Positions 1 to 5,792 of a stretch of DNA of 5,792 nucleotides are shown piece by piece (within the stretch, counting starts at the first letter, position 1; each line of letters opens with the position of its first letter). Source of the stretch: Alphaproteobacteria bacterium (GTDB lineage: Bacteria; Pseudomonadota; Alphaproteobacteria; Rickettsiales; JAIXRX01); contig JAIXRX010000196.1 in the NCBI GenBank assembly GCA_027485005.1, positions 1-5,792 of the forward strand. The letters run 5' to 3'. Below the pieces are notes generated by a model. That model had not been told where the DNA came from. It saw only the letters and a list, made by a program, of their open reading frames with translations, and made no database searches. The translations under genes were made by a program, and so were the position numbers.

Positions 1-1742
1 ACCGCGCGGCTATAATAGCGTGTCACATCATGCCCAATCCCAATCGCCAGCAATTCTACTTCGTCGCGCTTTTCAATCATCGCAATCACTTGGCGTAAAT
101 GCGTGTCCAAAAATCCCGCATGATTGCTGGAAAGTGTGGCATCATCCACGGGTGCGCCGTCGGAAATCACCATCAGAATTTTGCGCTGTTCGGGGCGTTT
201 TTTCAGGCGGTTATAGGCCCACAAAATCCCTTCGCCATCGATATTCTCTTTTAGAATACCGTCTTTCAGCATCAAGCCCAAACGCTTGCGGCCAAGCACC
301 GCGCGCAGTTCCGCAGATTTATAAATAATATGGCGCAAATCATTCAAGCGCCCGGGGGCTGGCGGTTGGCCATTTGCCATCCATTTTTTGCGTGCTTCGC
401 CGCCTTTCCACTCACGCGTGGTGAAGCCTAAAATTTCTGTCTTCACACCGCAGCGCTCCAGTGTGGTGGCGAGAATATCAGCGCTGAGCGCGGCGACCGT
501 AATCGGGCGACCACGCATAGAACCTGAATTATCCAGCAGTAATGTCACCACCGTGTCGCGGAAATCGGTGATATGTTCGCGGCGATAAGGCGTGCTATAA
601 AATGGCGTGCTGATAAGACGGGAAAGGTGCGTGGGGTCGAGCTCTCCGTCTTCCTGTTCAATCTGAAAATGGCGTTGTTGCTTGGCCAAAAGCAAGCGCT
701 GCAATTTAGCGGCCAGCTTGCTGGAAACGGACGGCAAAAGCGCGAGTTTTTGATCCAGCAATTTGCGCAAGCGCACTAGTTCTTCGGGCGTTGCTAAGTC
801 TTCGGCATGCACGATTTCATCATGTGCGTCGCTATAAATTTTATAGCTTTGCAAGCCATCTTCACCTTCGATGTTGGGCAGATTTGGCAAGTCAGGAATA
901 GGTGGCGTTTTGGCGTGTTTTTGTTTTTTGCTGTCAGGCGGTGGCATCTCTGCACTTTGCACAGTAGCGCTGCTTTCTTCATCCTCCTCTACCTCTTCGC
1001 CCCATTCTTCGGAGCTTCCTGTGGCATCCAGATCCATGCTTTGGTCTTTTTCAGCATCTTGTTCGTTCGGCTGAGTTGAAATCGTACGTGCGGCAGCTTC
1101 TTCTTGCAATTGCGCGTCTGAAAATTGGCTGTCGAGGGCGGCAATATCCGCCAGCATCACGCGCAATGTTTGCGCATAAATATGCTGATTTTCTAATGTG
1201 TTTTTTAGTGTCTCGCCATGTTTCTCGAGTGTATTTTTAAGCGCGTCTTGCCACATTTGTGCATGGTGCTGCAATGGCTTGGGGATGCTCAAATCGTTGG
1301 CCAGTGCGGCGCGCAGCACCAGCGCAATCGCTTCCGACGCAGGCAGGGGCACTTGGCCACGCAGGCGGTTTTGCAAACGCGCTTGTAAATTTTGCGCCAC
1401 ACCAGAAAGCTGATTCGCGCCCAAACTTTCAATGCGCACCTGTTCTAAACGGTCAAATAATTGCGCGGCTTGCGGGCTCGCTGGGCGTTGATGCATATGC
1501 ATGTGCATATTGTGATAGCGCAAGGTTAGGGCGGTGAGGTCCGCTTCCCCGCGCACATCCGCCAGTTTGGCAGGGGTGGCATTTTCGGGCAAAGATGGCA
1601 GCAGAAATAATGAGCTGCGCGAAACCCCGTCTGAAAGTTGGTTGGCACCAAAATTCAATGTAATCTCAGCCTCGCCACTCAGCGCTTTGCTGGCGGCGGT
1701 GAGAGCGGATTCGAGAGGGGAGAGCGCCTCTTGTTTGCTCAT
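1..1742 (-). CDS. cobT: Cobaltochelatase subunit CobT, C-terminus cut by the window edge
   Basis: vWA-domain subunit of the aerobic (ATP-dependent) cobaltochelatase CobNST, which inserts Co2+ into hydrogenobyrinic acid a,c-diamide in the cytoplasm. The reading frame is open from ATG at 1742 to the window edge, 580 codons; the family is about 630 residues, so roughly 50 are missing. The N-terminal CobT domain covers about residues 1-225. A strongly acidic linker (about 236-266) and a Pro/Lys-rich stretch follow. The C-terminal vWA domain has the MIDAS motif DNSGSMRG with D404, S406 and S408, and a second acidic site ISDGAPVDD at D528. The last visible residues, IGIGHDVTRYY, match the family end as I remember it. 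The start lies 4 nt after the cobS stop; its Shine-Dalgarno is weak, so translational coupling to cobS is likely. Residues 77-84 are an unusual alternating His/Met run. No frameshift is seen. Identity is nearly certain; whether the organism makes cobalamin is not shown here. Confidence 0.96.
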   Translation of the reverse strand, partial: MSKQEALSPLESALTAASKALSGEAEITLNFGANQLSDGVSRSSLFLLPSLPENATPAKLADVRGEADLTALTLRYHNMHMHMHQRPASPQAAQLFDRLEQVRIESLGANQLSGVAQNLQARLQNRLRGQVPLPASEAIALVLRAALANDLSIPKPLQHHAQMWQDALKNTLEKHGETLKNTLENQHIYAQTLRVMLADIAALDSQFSDAQLQEEAAARTISTQPNEQDAEKDQSMDLDATGSSEEWGEEVEEDEESSATVQSAEMPPPDSKKQKHAKTPPIPDLPNLPNIEGEDGLQSYKIYSDAHDEIVHAEDLATPEELVRLRKLLDQKLALLPSVSSKLAAKLQRLLLAKQQRHFQIEQEDGELDPTHLSRLISTPFYSTPYRREHITDFRDTVVTLLLDNSGSMRGRPITVAALSADILATTLERCGVKTEILGFTTREWKGGEARKKWMANGQPPAPGRLNDLRHIIYKSAELRAVLGRKRLGLMLKDGILKENIDGEGILWAYNRLKKRPEQRKILMVISDGAPVDDATLSSNHAGFLDTHLRQVIAMIEKRDEVELLAIGIGHDVTRYYSRA

Positions 1743-1746
1743 GTGA

Positions 1747-2715
1747 TTAAGCGGCCTGCTTCAGCTCTTTACCAAACGCACGCTGATAAAGTTCGCTGAC
1801 GATATGGCGTTCGGTTTCTTCACATTTATTGAGGAAGGTCACGCGGAAAGCATGCGCAGCATCGCCAAAAATTTGTGTGTTTTCCGCCCATGTAATCACA
1901 GTGCGGGGCGACATCACCGTCGAGATATCTGCCAAGCGGAAGCTCTCACGCGTGAGATTAGCGAGTGACACCATTTGTTTTACTAGCGTTTTGCCTTTGG
2001 CGTTATTGAGCGCAGAAATTTTGCGCAACACAATCGCTTCTTCTACCGCCGCAGGCAAATAATTGAGCGTGGTCACCAGATTCCAGCGGTCCATTTGCCC
2101 TTGGTTGATCGGCTGCGTACCATGATAAAGACCTGAAGGATCACCCAGACCAACGGTGTTAGACGTTGCGAGCAAACGGAAAGAGGCGTGCGGATTAATC
2201 ACGCGATTTTGATCAAGTAGCGTGAGTTTGCCTTGGGTTTCCAACACGCGTTGAATCACAAACATCACGTCGGGGCGGCCGGCGTCATACTCGTCAAACA
2301 CCAAAGCCACAGGGCGTTGCAGCGCCCACGGCAACAAACCTTCTTTGAATTCGGTAATCTGTTTGCCGTCTTTGAGAACAATCGCGTCGCGCCCCACTAA
2401 ATCGGTGCGGGTGATATGGCTGTCGAGGTTGATGCGGATGCATGGCCAGTTGAGGCGCGCGGCCACTTGCTCGATATGCGTGGATTTCCCCGTGCCGTGC
2501 ATGCCTTGCACCAATACGCGGCGATTATACACAAAGCCAGCAAGCAAAGCGATCGTGGTGTCGGGGTCAAAATGGTAAGTGTCATCTATCGCTGGCACAT
2601 ATTCATCAGCGGTTGCAAAGCCAAACACCTCAAACGGGCAATCAAAACCAAACACCGTTTTGGTGTTGATTTTTTTGGTAGGAACGGCAGCAGTTTCAGC
2701 AGTTTTTTTCGACAT
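1747..2715 (-). CDS. cobS: Cobaltochelatase subunit CobS (AAA+ ATPase)
   Basis: AAA+ ATPase of the MoxR-like group. It forms a ring complex with CobT that drives metal insertion by CobN in aerobic cobalamin synthesis. The protein is 322 aa, close to the roughly 330 usual for CobS. The N-terminal CobS segment (about 20-50, containing FGFDCPFEVFG) precedes the ATPase core. Walker A is GMHGTGKST at 71-79, Walker B is LVFDEYDA at 138-145 with D141/E142, sensor 1 is LLATSNT at 181-187 with N186, a likely arginine finger lies in MDRW (R210), and a sensor-2 type SPRT has R271. All catalytic residues are present, so it should be an active ATPase. The start at 2715 is preceded by GAGAA about 5 nt upstream, placed just after the stop of the J-protein gene (10-nt gap). 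cobT follows after 4 nt. The pairing with cobT is the classic arrangement and rules out a generic MoxR protein. Confidence 0.96.
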   Translation of the reverse strand: MSKKTAETAAVPTKKINTKTVFGFDCPFEVFGFATADEYVPAIDDTYHFDPDTTIALLAGFVYNRRVLVQGMHGTGKSTHIEQVAARLNWPCIRINLDSHITRTDLVGRDAIVLKDGKQITEFKEGLLPWALQRPVALVFDEYDAGRPDVMFVIQRVLETQGKLTLLDQNRVINPHASFRLLATSNTVGLGDPSGLYHGTQPINQGQMDRWNLVTTLNYLPAAVEEAIVLRKISALNNAKGKTLVKQMVSLANLTRESFRLADISTVMSPRTVITWAENTQIFGDAAHAFRVTFLNKCEETERHIVSELYQRAFGKELKQAA

Positions 2716-2725
2716 AAAATTCTCG

Positions 2726-3316
2726 TTATAAATCTTTGTTTTGCAGGGCGCGCAGCAAGCTGTGATAGGCTTGGGTGATGCGTTTAAATGTCTCTTCAGC
2801 TTGCGGGTTGTTTGGGTTTACATCAGGGTGGTGCTTTTTCACAAGTGCTTTGTAGTGTTTTTTTAGGCCGCGCTCATCAAATGGCCATTCAATATCTAAT
2901 GCCGCCATGTCTTTGCGGGTTTTGCCTTTGAAGGCTTGGGCGGCCGTATAGTTTTGGGCCGCGCCATCCATGCGCATAAAGCTGTAAAGTTTGGCCTCTA
3001 GGTTCGCGCGGGTAAAGCCTTGCCCTAAATGCCCAAGCTTCCATGTGGGGCGGTGACCTGTCACTGCTTCGCGGCGGTAATGCTCAATATCTTCGCCTTT
3101 CATGCCAGCAAAATAGTCCCATTTTTTATTATATTCTTTCACATGATTCAGGCAGAAATAGAAAAATTCGCGCGGCGGTTCGTCGCCATTCGGGCGTTCT
3201 TTGGGGGCTTTATGTTCACCTTTTTCGTGACAGCCCGGCGCGTCACAACGCCGCACTTCTTCTTTGGGTTTGCTGTGTTTATCGTCTTCGTACCAATGCG
3301 AATAATCAGATGACAT
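2726..3316 (-). CDS. J-domain protein with N-terminal Cys/His cluster, upstream of cobS
   Basis: A DnaJ-family co-chaperone of 196 aa with a C-terminal J domain, the reverse of classical DnaJ. The J domain covers about residues 135-196, with the basic helix II (LKKHYKALVKKH) followed by the essential HPD tripeptide at 163-165, which stimulates DnaK ATPase. There is no Gly/Phe region and no DnaJ-type zinc-finger repeat set. The N-terminal half has a possible metal site: C24-x4-C29, H35, and C55-x2-H58, followed by KEYN. From memory, this Cys/His pattern and the KEYN and GHRPTW segments are conserved in a J-protein family found upstream of cobS in alphaproteobacteria. The gene begins 3 nt after gshA and ends 10 nt before cobS. 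Its role with CobS/CobT is inferred from position only. No signal peptide or membrane segment is visible, so it is cytosolic. Confidence 0.9.
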   Translation of the reverse strand: MSSDYSHWYEDDKHSKPKEEVRRCDAPGCHEKGEHKAPKERPNGDEPPREFFYFCLNHVKEYNKKWDYFAGMKGEDIEHYRREAVTGHRPTWKLGHLGQGFTRANLEAKLYSFMRMDGAAQNYTAAQAFKGKTRKDMAALDIEWPFDERGLKKHYKALVKKHHPDVNPNNPQAEETFKRITQAYHSLLRALQNKDL

Positions 3317-3319
3317 AGG

Positions 3320-4570
3320 TTATGCGGCTTCTTCCGCATGATTTAAATCTTCTTGCGCAGCGGCGAGGGTGGCCAGTTCCGCAATCAAACCAAAGGCGCG
3401 TTGGTTACAATCTTTCACCGGCACTTTGCCAGTTACTTCGTCGTTCACTTCGTCGCACATGCCAACAAATCGCATGCCTGCGGCGTTTAAATTATTGAGT
3501 GCGTCGCGCTCGCTATTGACGCGATACGCCCCGCCAATGGCGTGGCTGTCGGCCAGATAAATCACCGGTTCGGCAGGTGCTTTTTCGACCACATCTACAC
3601 TCGGTACACCTTCTTGCACCAGCACTTCGGTTACTTCCACGCCTTCTTTAATCACATTCATTTTATTGCGATTTTTCTTGTTCAGGTTCATCACTTCATC
3701 GCCAGATTTCACGGTCATAATGCCCATGCCATAGGTGCCAGCATCCGCTTTAATATAGGCGTAAGGCTCTTGTTCAATGCCATAAAACGCATAGCGTTCG
3801 GCAGTTGCGCGCAAGACTTTTTCCACTTGAATGGCCACACATTCCATGCCGCTGCGTTCTTTGAAATCCACTGCGCCGCAATAGCTGAAATGCGCACTGA
3901 TAAGCCACGGGTCCATTTCAAACGCATTGGCAAAACGCTTGGCCACCGCGTCGTAGGCGGCAAAATGATTGCGCTTGCGGCGGTTGTGCCAGCCTTGCGC
4001 GAGTGCCGGAATAATCGGTTGCGAGATGCCTTCTAACAGTTCATGCACACCAGAGGACAAATCATTGTTCAGAAAAATCACGTCTGGCACAAAGCCAGCG
4101 GCGGTTTGCAACTTGCCATCTTTTTTGGTCAGCACTTCACCTTTAAGCACTTCACCACTGGTGGTGGAAACCACATAGGGTGAATCGGCGCTTGCCACCA
4201 AACTACCCAAACGCACTTCCATGCCAGCTTCTAGTAGTAAGCGCAAAATGGTGCTGAGATTATCCAGATAGCCCATATTGCGGGTGTGATTTTCTGGAAT
4301 CAGCAAAACGCGTTTGGCTTCGGGGTAAGCACGTTTGAAAAATTGGCGCCAGCGGTCGGACGTGCGGATGCGCGCGGCGTGAGAAAGATTATTAAAACCC
4401 GCAGGGAAAAGATTGGTGTCCACAGGGGCAACCTTAAAGCCCGCATGGCGCACATCCACCGAGCTATAAACCACTGGCGGCAAATTCGCCCATGCAGCGT
4501 CAAACCATTTATTCACTTCGCGTTCGTCGCGGTAAAGCAGCAGTTCAAGTTGCGGTAAAATGCTAATCAT
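3320..4570 (-). CDS. gshA: Glutamate-cysteine ligase, Acidithiobacillus-type (GshA family PF08886/TIGR02049)
   Basis: Catalyses ATP-dependent joining of L-glutamate and L-cysteine to gamma-glutamylcysteine, the first step of glutathione synthesis, in the cytosol. The protein is 416 aa, in the range I recall for this family. Recognisable family segments are GWHNRRKRNHF (193-203), DPWLISAHFSYCGAVDF (220-236), the glycine-rich KADAGTYGMGIM (274-285, resembling an ATP-grasp nucleotide loop) and SHAIGGAYRVN (342-352). It shows no similarity to the E. coli GshA or plant-type GCS2 enzymes. I chose ATG 4570 because it forms an ATGA overlap with the rsmE stop and has GGAG 7 nt upstream. An open frame continues 118 codons further upstream to 4924, but that part lies inside rsmE and does not look like protein. 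A second enzyme, GshB, is needed for glutathione and is not in the window. The family assignment is from memory of its motifs. Confidence 0.88.
   Translation of the reverse strand: MISILPQLELLLYRDEREVNKWFDAAWANLPPVVYSSVDVRHAGFKVAPVDTNLFPAGFNNLSHAARIRTSDRWRQFFKRAYPEAKRVLLIPENHTRNMGYLDNLSTILRLLLEAGMEVRLGSLVASADSPYVVSTTSGEVLKGEVLTKKDGKLQTAAGFVPDVIFLNNDLSSGVHELLEGISQPIIPALAQGWHNRRKRNHFAAYDAVAKRFANAFEMDPWLISAHFSYCGAVDFKERSGMECVAIQVEKVLRATAERYAFYGIEQEPYAYIKADAGTYGMGIMTVKSGDEVMNLNKKNRNKMNVIKEGVEVTEVLVQEGVPSVDVVEKAPAEPVIYLADSHAIGGAYRVNSERDALNNLNAAGMRFVGMCDEVNDEVTGKVPVKDCNQRAFGLIAELATLAAAQEDLNHAEEAA
3322..3339 (-). other. Perfect 6-bp hairpin across the gshA stop codon
   Basis: On the - strand, ATGCGG pairs with CCGCAT around the 6-nt loop AAGAAG. 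The structure covers the last gshA codons and the first base of its stop, and ends a few nucleotides before the J-protein ATG at 3316. The purine loop is the nearest Shine-Dalgarno-like sequence to that start. No T-run follows, so it is not an intrinsic terminator. A small effect on translation of the next gene is possible. Confidence 0.3.
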
Positions 4571-5343
4571 GCGGATTCTCCACGAAAGGCGGGGGCTGTG
4601 TTCCAATCTCCCAATTGCGCCAGCACCACCGCAAGAGAAGCAATCGCAGCCGTTTCCGCACGCAAAATGCGTGGGCCAAGGCCAATATGTTTTATATAGG
4701 GAGCGCGAGCCAGAATGTCGAGGTCTGTTGGTGAAAAACCTCCTTCTGGGCCAATTAATAACCCTACTGCTGCACCCACTGGCAATGTTTTGAGCAGTTC
4801 CGGCAGGGGCGTGCCTGCGCCAGTTTCGTCTGCCATAATCAGGGGCACGGCGGGGTTCCACTTGGTGACCAATTGTTCCAGCGTGCAAAGCGGTGCCACT
4901 TCGGGAATCTCGCAACGTTCGCATTGCTCGGCGGCTTCAATGGTAATTTTACGTAAGCGTTCTTCATTCGCTTGGCGCACCACAGAGCGCTGCATCACCA
5001 CCGGTTGCAAGCGCTTCACGCCTAGCTCGGCGGCTTTTTCTACCAGCCAGTCTTGGCGGTTTTGTTTGAGCGGCGAAAAGCACAACGTCACATCCGGCGT
5101 GGTGGTTTGTTCGCGTAGTTTTTGTTGCACGGTGAGGGTGGCGGATTTTTTGCCAAGGTCGGTGAGGGTGGCATACCACTCGCCATCTTGGCCATTAAAA
5201 AGTGCCACCGCGTCCCCCAATTTGGCGCGCAGCACATGCGCCAGATAGTGGGTTTGGTCTTTGTCCAGCATGGTTTGTGCGCCTGCCTGCAATGGCATCT
5301 CGACAAATAGGCGGATTTTTGGGTAGGATAGATTTTCTAACAT
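4567..5343 (-). CDS. rsmE: 16S rRNA (uracil-1498-N3)-methyltransferase RsmE
   Basis: SPOUT-fold methyltransferase that uses S-adenosylmethionine to methylate N3 of U1498 in 16S rRNA, in the decoding region of the 30S subunit. It is 258 aa, a normal length. The N-terminal PUA-like RNA-binding domain (about 10-75) starts with IRLFVE and includes HYLAHVLRAKLGD. The C-terminal SPOUT domain contains EKAAELGVKRLQPV (102-115), the EAAEQCER segment (136-143), and the two knot motifs that bind the cofactor: LIGPEGGF (196-203) and LGPRILRAETAAIAS (222-236). The start at 5343 is the only ATG upstream of the conserved IRLFV; a TAG lies four codons further upstream in frame. The Shine-Dalgarno is poor (TAGG 8 nt upstream at best). 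It is the first gene of the leftward run and its stop overlaps the gshA start. Its own start faces ubiA across 27 bp. Confidence 0.97.
   Translation of the reverse strand: MLENLSYPKIRLFVEMPLQAGAQTMLDKDQTHYLAHVLRAKLGDAVALFNGQDGEWYATLTDLGKKSATLTVQQKLREQTTTPDVTLCFSPLKQNRQDWLVEKAAELGVKRLQPVVMQRSVVRQANEERLRKITIEAAEQCERCEIPEVAPLCTLEQLVTKWNPAVPLIMADETGAGTPLPELLKTLPVGAAVGLLIGPEGGFSPTDLDILARAPYIKHIGLGPRILRAETAAIASLAVVLAQLGDWNTAPAFRGESA
4578..4581 (-). promoter_or_regulatory. Shine-Dalgarno GGAG of gshA, inside the end of rsmE
   Basis: GGAG sits 7 nt before ATG 4570 on the - strand, within the last codons of rsmE. With the ATGA stop-start overlap it fixes the gshA start and indicates translational coupling to rsmE. 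It is the clearest ribosome binding site in the window. Confidence 0.75.
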
Positions 5344-5351
5344 ATCTAAAA

Positions 5352-5380
5352 CCTATAACCGACCACGTTCATGCAAGCAA
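5352..5380 (-). promoter_or_regulatory. Candidate promoter for rsmE and the leftward gene run
   Basis: Reading the - strand, TTGCTT (5380 to 5375) lies 17 bp before TATAGG (5357 to 5352). This is standard sigma-70 spacing; the -10 matches consensus in 4 of 6 positions and the -35 in 3 of 6. Initiation about 7 nt downstream would fall near 5345, only about 2 nt before the rsmE ATG, so the message would be nearly leaderless. The -35 lies inside codons 2-4 of ubiA. This is prediction only, but the 27-bp gap leaves few alternatives. Confidence 0.4.
5354..5359 (+). promoter_or_regulatory. Candidate -10 element for ubiA
   Basis: TATAAC matches the TATAAT consensus in 5 of 6 positions and lies 11 nt before the ubiA ATG. 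Its TATA core (5354-5357) is shared with the opposite-strand -10 proposed for rsmE. No good -35 is visible at 16-18 bp upstream, which would fall inside the rsmE coding region. A start of transcription near 5366 would leave a leader of about 5 nt, in keeping with the absence of a Shine-Dalgarno. Confidence 0.35.
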
Positions 5381-5792
5381 CTCCGACCACACCAAACGTT
5401 TGGCGCGCCATCATTCAGTTGATGCGTTTGCATCAACCTGTGGGAAATTGGCTGCTATTTTGGCCATGCGCATGGGCGCTGGCTTTGGCGGGGCAGGGGC
5501 AGCCAGATGTGCGCTTATTGGCGCTTTGCGCGGTGGGCGCGGTGGTGATGCGCTCGGCGGGATGTATCATCAATGACCTCTGGGACAGAGATTTTGATGG
5601 TAAGGTTGCGCGCACGGCCAGCCGCCCATTAGCGTCTGGTGCATTGAGCGCAAAGCAGGCACTCGCTGTGCTGTTTGTTTTGCTGAGTATCGCGGCGGCT
5701 ATCGCTTTTCAATTACGCATCGAGGCGTTGTATTTGGCAGTGGCGAGTTTGCCGTTGGTGATTGCCTATCCTTTCATGAAGCGCATTACCTG
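5371..5792 (+). CDS. ubiA: 4-hydroxybenzoate polyprenyltransferase UbiA, N-terminal half
   Basis: Integral membrane prenyltransferase that attaches the polyprenyl tail to 4-hydroxybenzoate in ubiquinone synthesis. 140 complete codons are visible; the family is about 290 residues, so the right edge cuts it in half. The segment LMRLHQPVGNWLLFWP (17-32) is the typical family start. The Mg2+/diphosphate-binding motif NDLWDRDFD is at 68-76 (pattern NDxxDxxxD), followed by R81 and SRPLASG (84-90). Hydrophobic membrane helices are visible at about 25-41, 47-64, 97-113 and 118-134. The second Asp-rich motif lies beyond the edge. ATG 5371 is the first start after an in-frame TAA at 5356-5358; the next ATG (codon 18) would begin inside the conserved region. 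No Shine-Dalgarno is seen before it. H21 and Q22 stand where I recall D/R or D/K as more usual in the family. A haem O or chlorophyll-type UbiA relative is possible but less likely. Confidence 0.93.
   Translation, partial: MQATPTTPNVWRAIIQLMRLHQPVGNWLLFWPCAWALALAGQGQPDVRLLALCAVGAVVMRSAGCIINDLWDRDFDGKVARTASRPLASGALSAKQALAVLFVLLSIAAAIAFQLRIEALYLAVASLPLVIAYPFMKRIT
5392..5403. repeat. 12-bp perfect palindrome in ubiA codons 8-11
   Basis: The sequence CCAAACGTTTGG is its own reverse complement. It lies 12 bp beyond the proposed rsmE -35 and inside the ubiA coding region, and it overlaps the next palindrome at 5401-5410. It could be a binding site for a dimeric regulator, or chance. Confidence 0.4.
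5401..5410. repeat. 10-bp perfect palindrome TGGCGCGCCA in ubiA
   Basis: A GC-rich perfect dyad sharing three bases with the palindrome to its left. It encodes part of the VWRA segment of UbiA, so its base order is only partly free to vary. Confidence 0.35.
5418..5437 (+). repeat. 8-bp perfect inverted repeat with 4-nt loop in ubiA
   Basis: GTTGATGC and GCATCAAC flank the loop GTTT, spanning codons 16-23. In the ubiA message it would form a compact hairpin about 45 nt after the start codon. It is not followed by a T-run, so it is not a terminator. Confidence 0.4.

Noticed and set aside
20..1746. Several short + strand open frames across the cobT region
   Set aside because: The - strand carries an unbroken 580-codon CobT frame with MIDAS motifs; the + strand frames are fragments without family features.
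3317..3345. Intrinsic terminator after gshA
   Set aside because: The hairpin has only 6 bp and no T-run follows; the next gene starts at once.
3542..4036. 164-codon open frame on the + strand opposite gshA
   Set aside because: It is antisense to a well-supported gene, rich in His and Phe as expected from complementing its codons, and has no recognisable domain.
4571..4924. Upstream extension of gshA by 118 codons
   Set aside because: It overlaps rsmE in another frame, reads as Arg/Ser/Pro-rich shadow sequence, and the ATG at 4570 has a strong Shine-Dalgarno and family-like N-terminus.
5131..5172. Exact 12-bp direct repeat GGTGAGGGTGGC, 30 bp apart, in rsmE
   Set aside because: It encodes the tetrapeptide ATLT twice in beta strands of the PUA-like domain (residues 58-61 and 68-71) at normal protein length, so it is most likely coincidence of sequence and codon choice.
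4715..5248. 177-codon open frame on the + strand opposite rsmE
   Set aside because: Its Ser/Arg/Thr-rich composition is a shadow of rsmE codon use; no domain or ribosome binding site is seen.

Overview
The window looks like a piece of an alphaproteobacterial chromosome of roughly balanced base composition. The evidence is the gene set: a J-domain protein directly upstream of cobS and cobT, an rsmE and ubiA pair transcribed away from each other, and a glutathione-synthesis gene directly after rsmE. CobS and CobT closely resemble, from memory, the Pseudomonas denitrificans (an alphaproteobacterium despite its name) aerobic cobaltochelatase subunits. I cannot name a genus from sequence alone.

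Layout, right to left. At the right edge (5371 to the end, + strand) is the first half of ubiA, the 4-hydroxybenzoate polyprenyltransferase of ubiquinone synthesis. Only 27 bp away, rsmE (16S rRNA m3U1498 methyltransferase) starts on the - strand. From there to the left edge all genes are on the - strand and tightly packed: rsmE, gshA (glutamate-cysteine ligase of the Acidithiobacillus type), a J-domain protein, cobS, and cobT, which runs off the left edge with about 50 residues missing. The junctions are a 4-bp ATGA overlap, then gaps of 3, 10 and 4 nt. The run is therefore probably one transcript starting in the rsmE-ubiA gap. No stretch of 300 bases or more lacks a gene, and I saw no tRNA, rRNA, CRISPR, insertion sequence or convincing terminator.

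How the genes work together. CobS (AAA+ ATPase) and CobT (von Willebrand factor A/MIDAS subunit) are the two chaperone-like subunits that act with the large subunit CobN (not in the window) to insert cobalt in aerobic cobalamin synthesis. The J-protein just upstream may be a co-chaperone for this pair or its client, which is inference. gshA makes gamma-glutamylcysteine for glutathione. rsmE and ubiA are housekeeping genes for ribosome maturation and respiratory quinone.

The genes themselves belong to known families, and I found no clearly new system. The points worth a second look are the very short divergent promoter region with overlapping -10 elements, the dyad symmetries packed into the start of ubiA, the type of gshA present at this locus, the Cys/His cluster in the J-protein, and a His/Met run in CobT.
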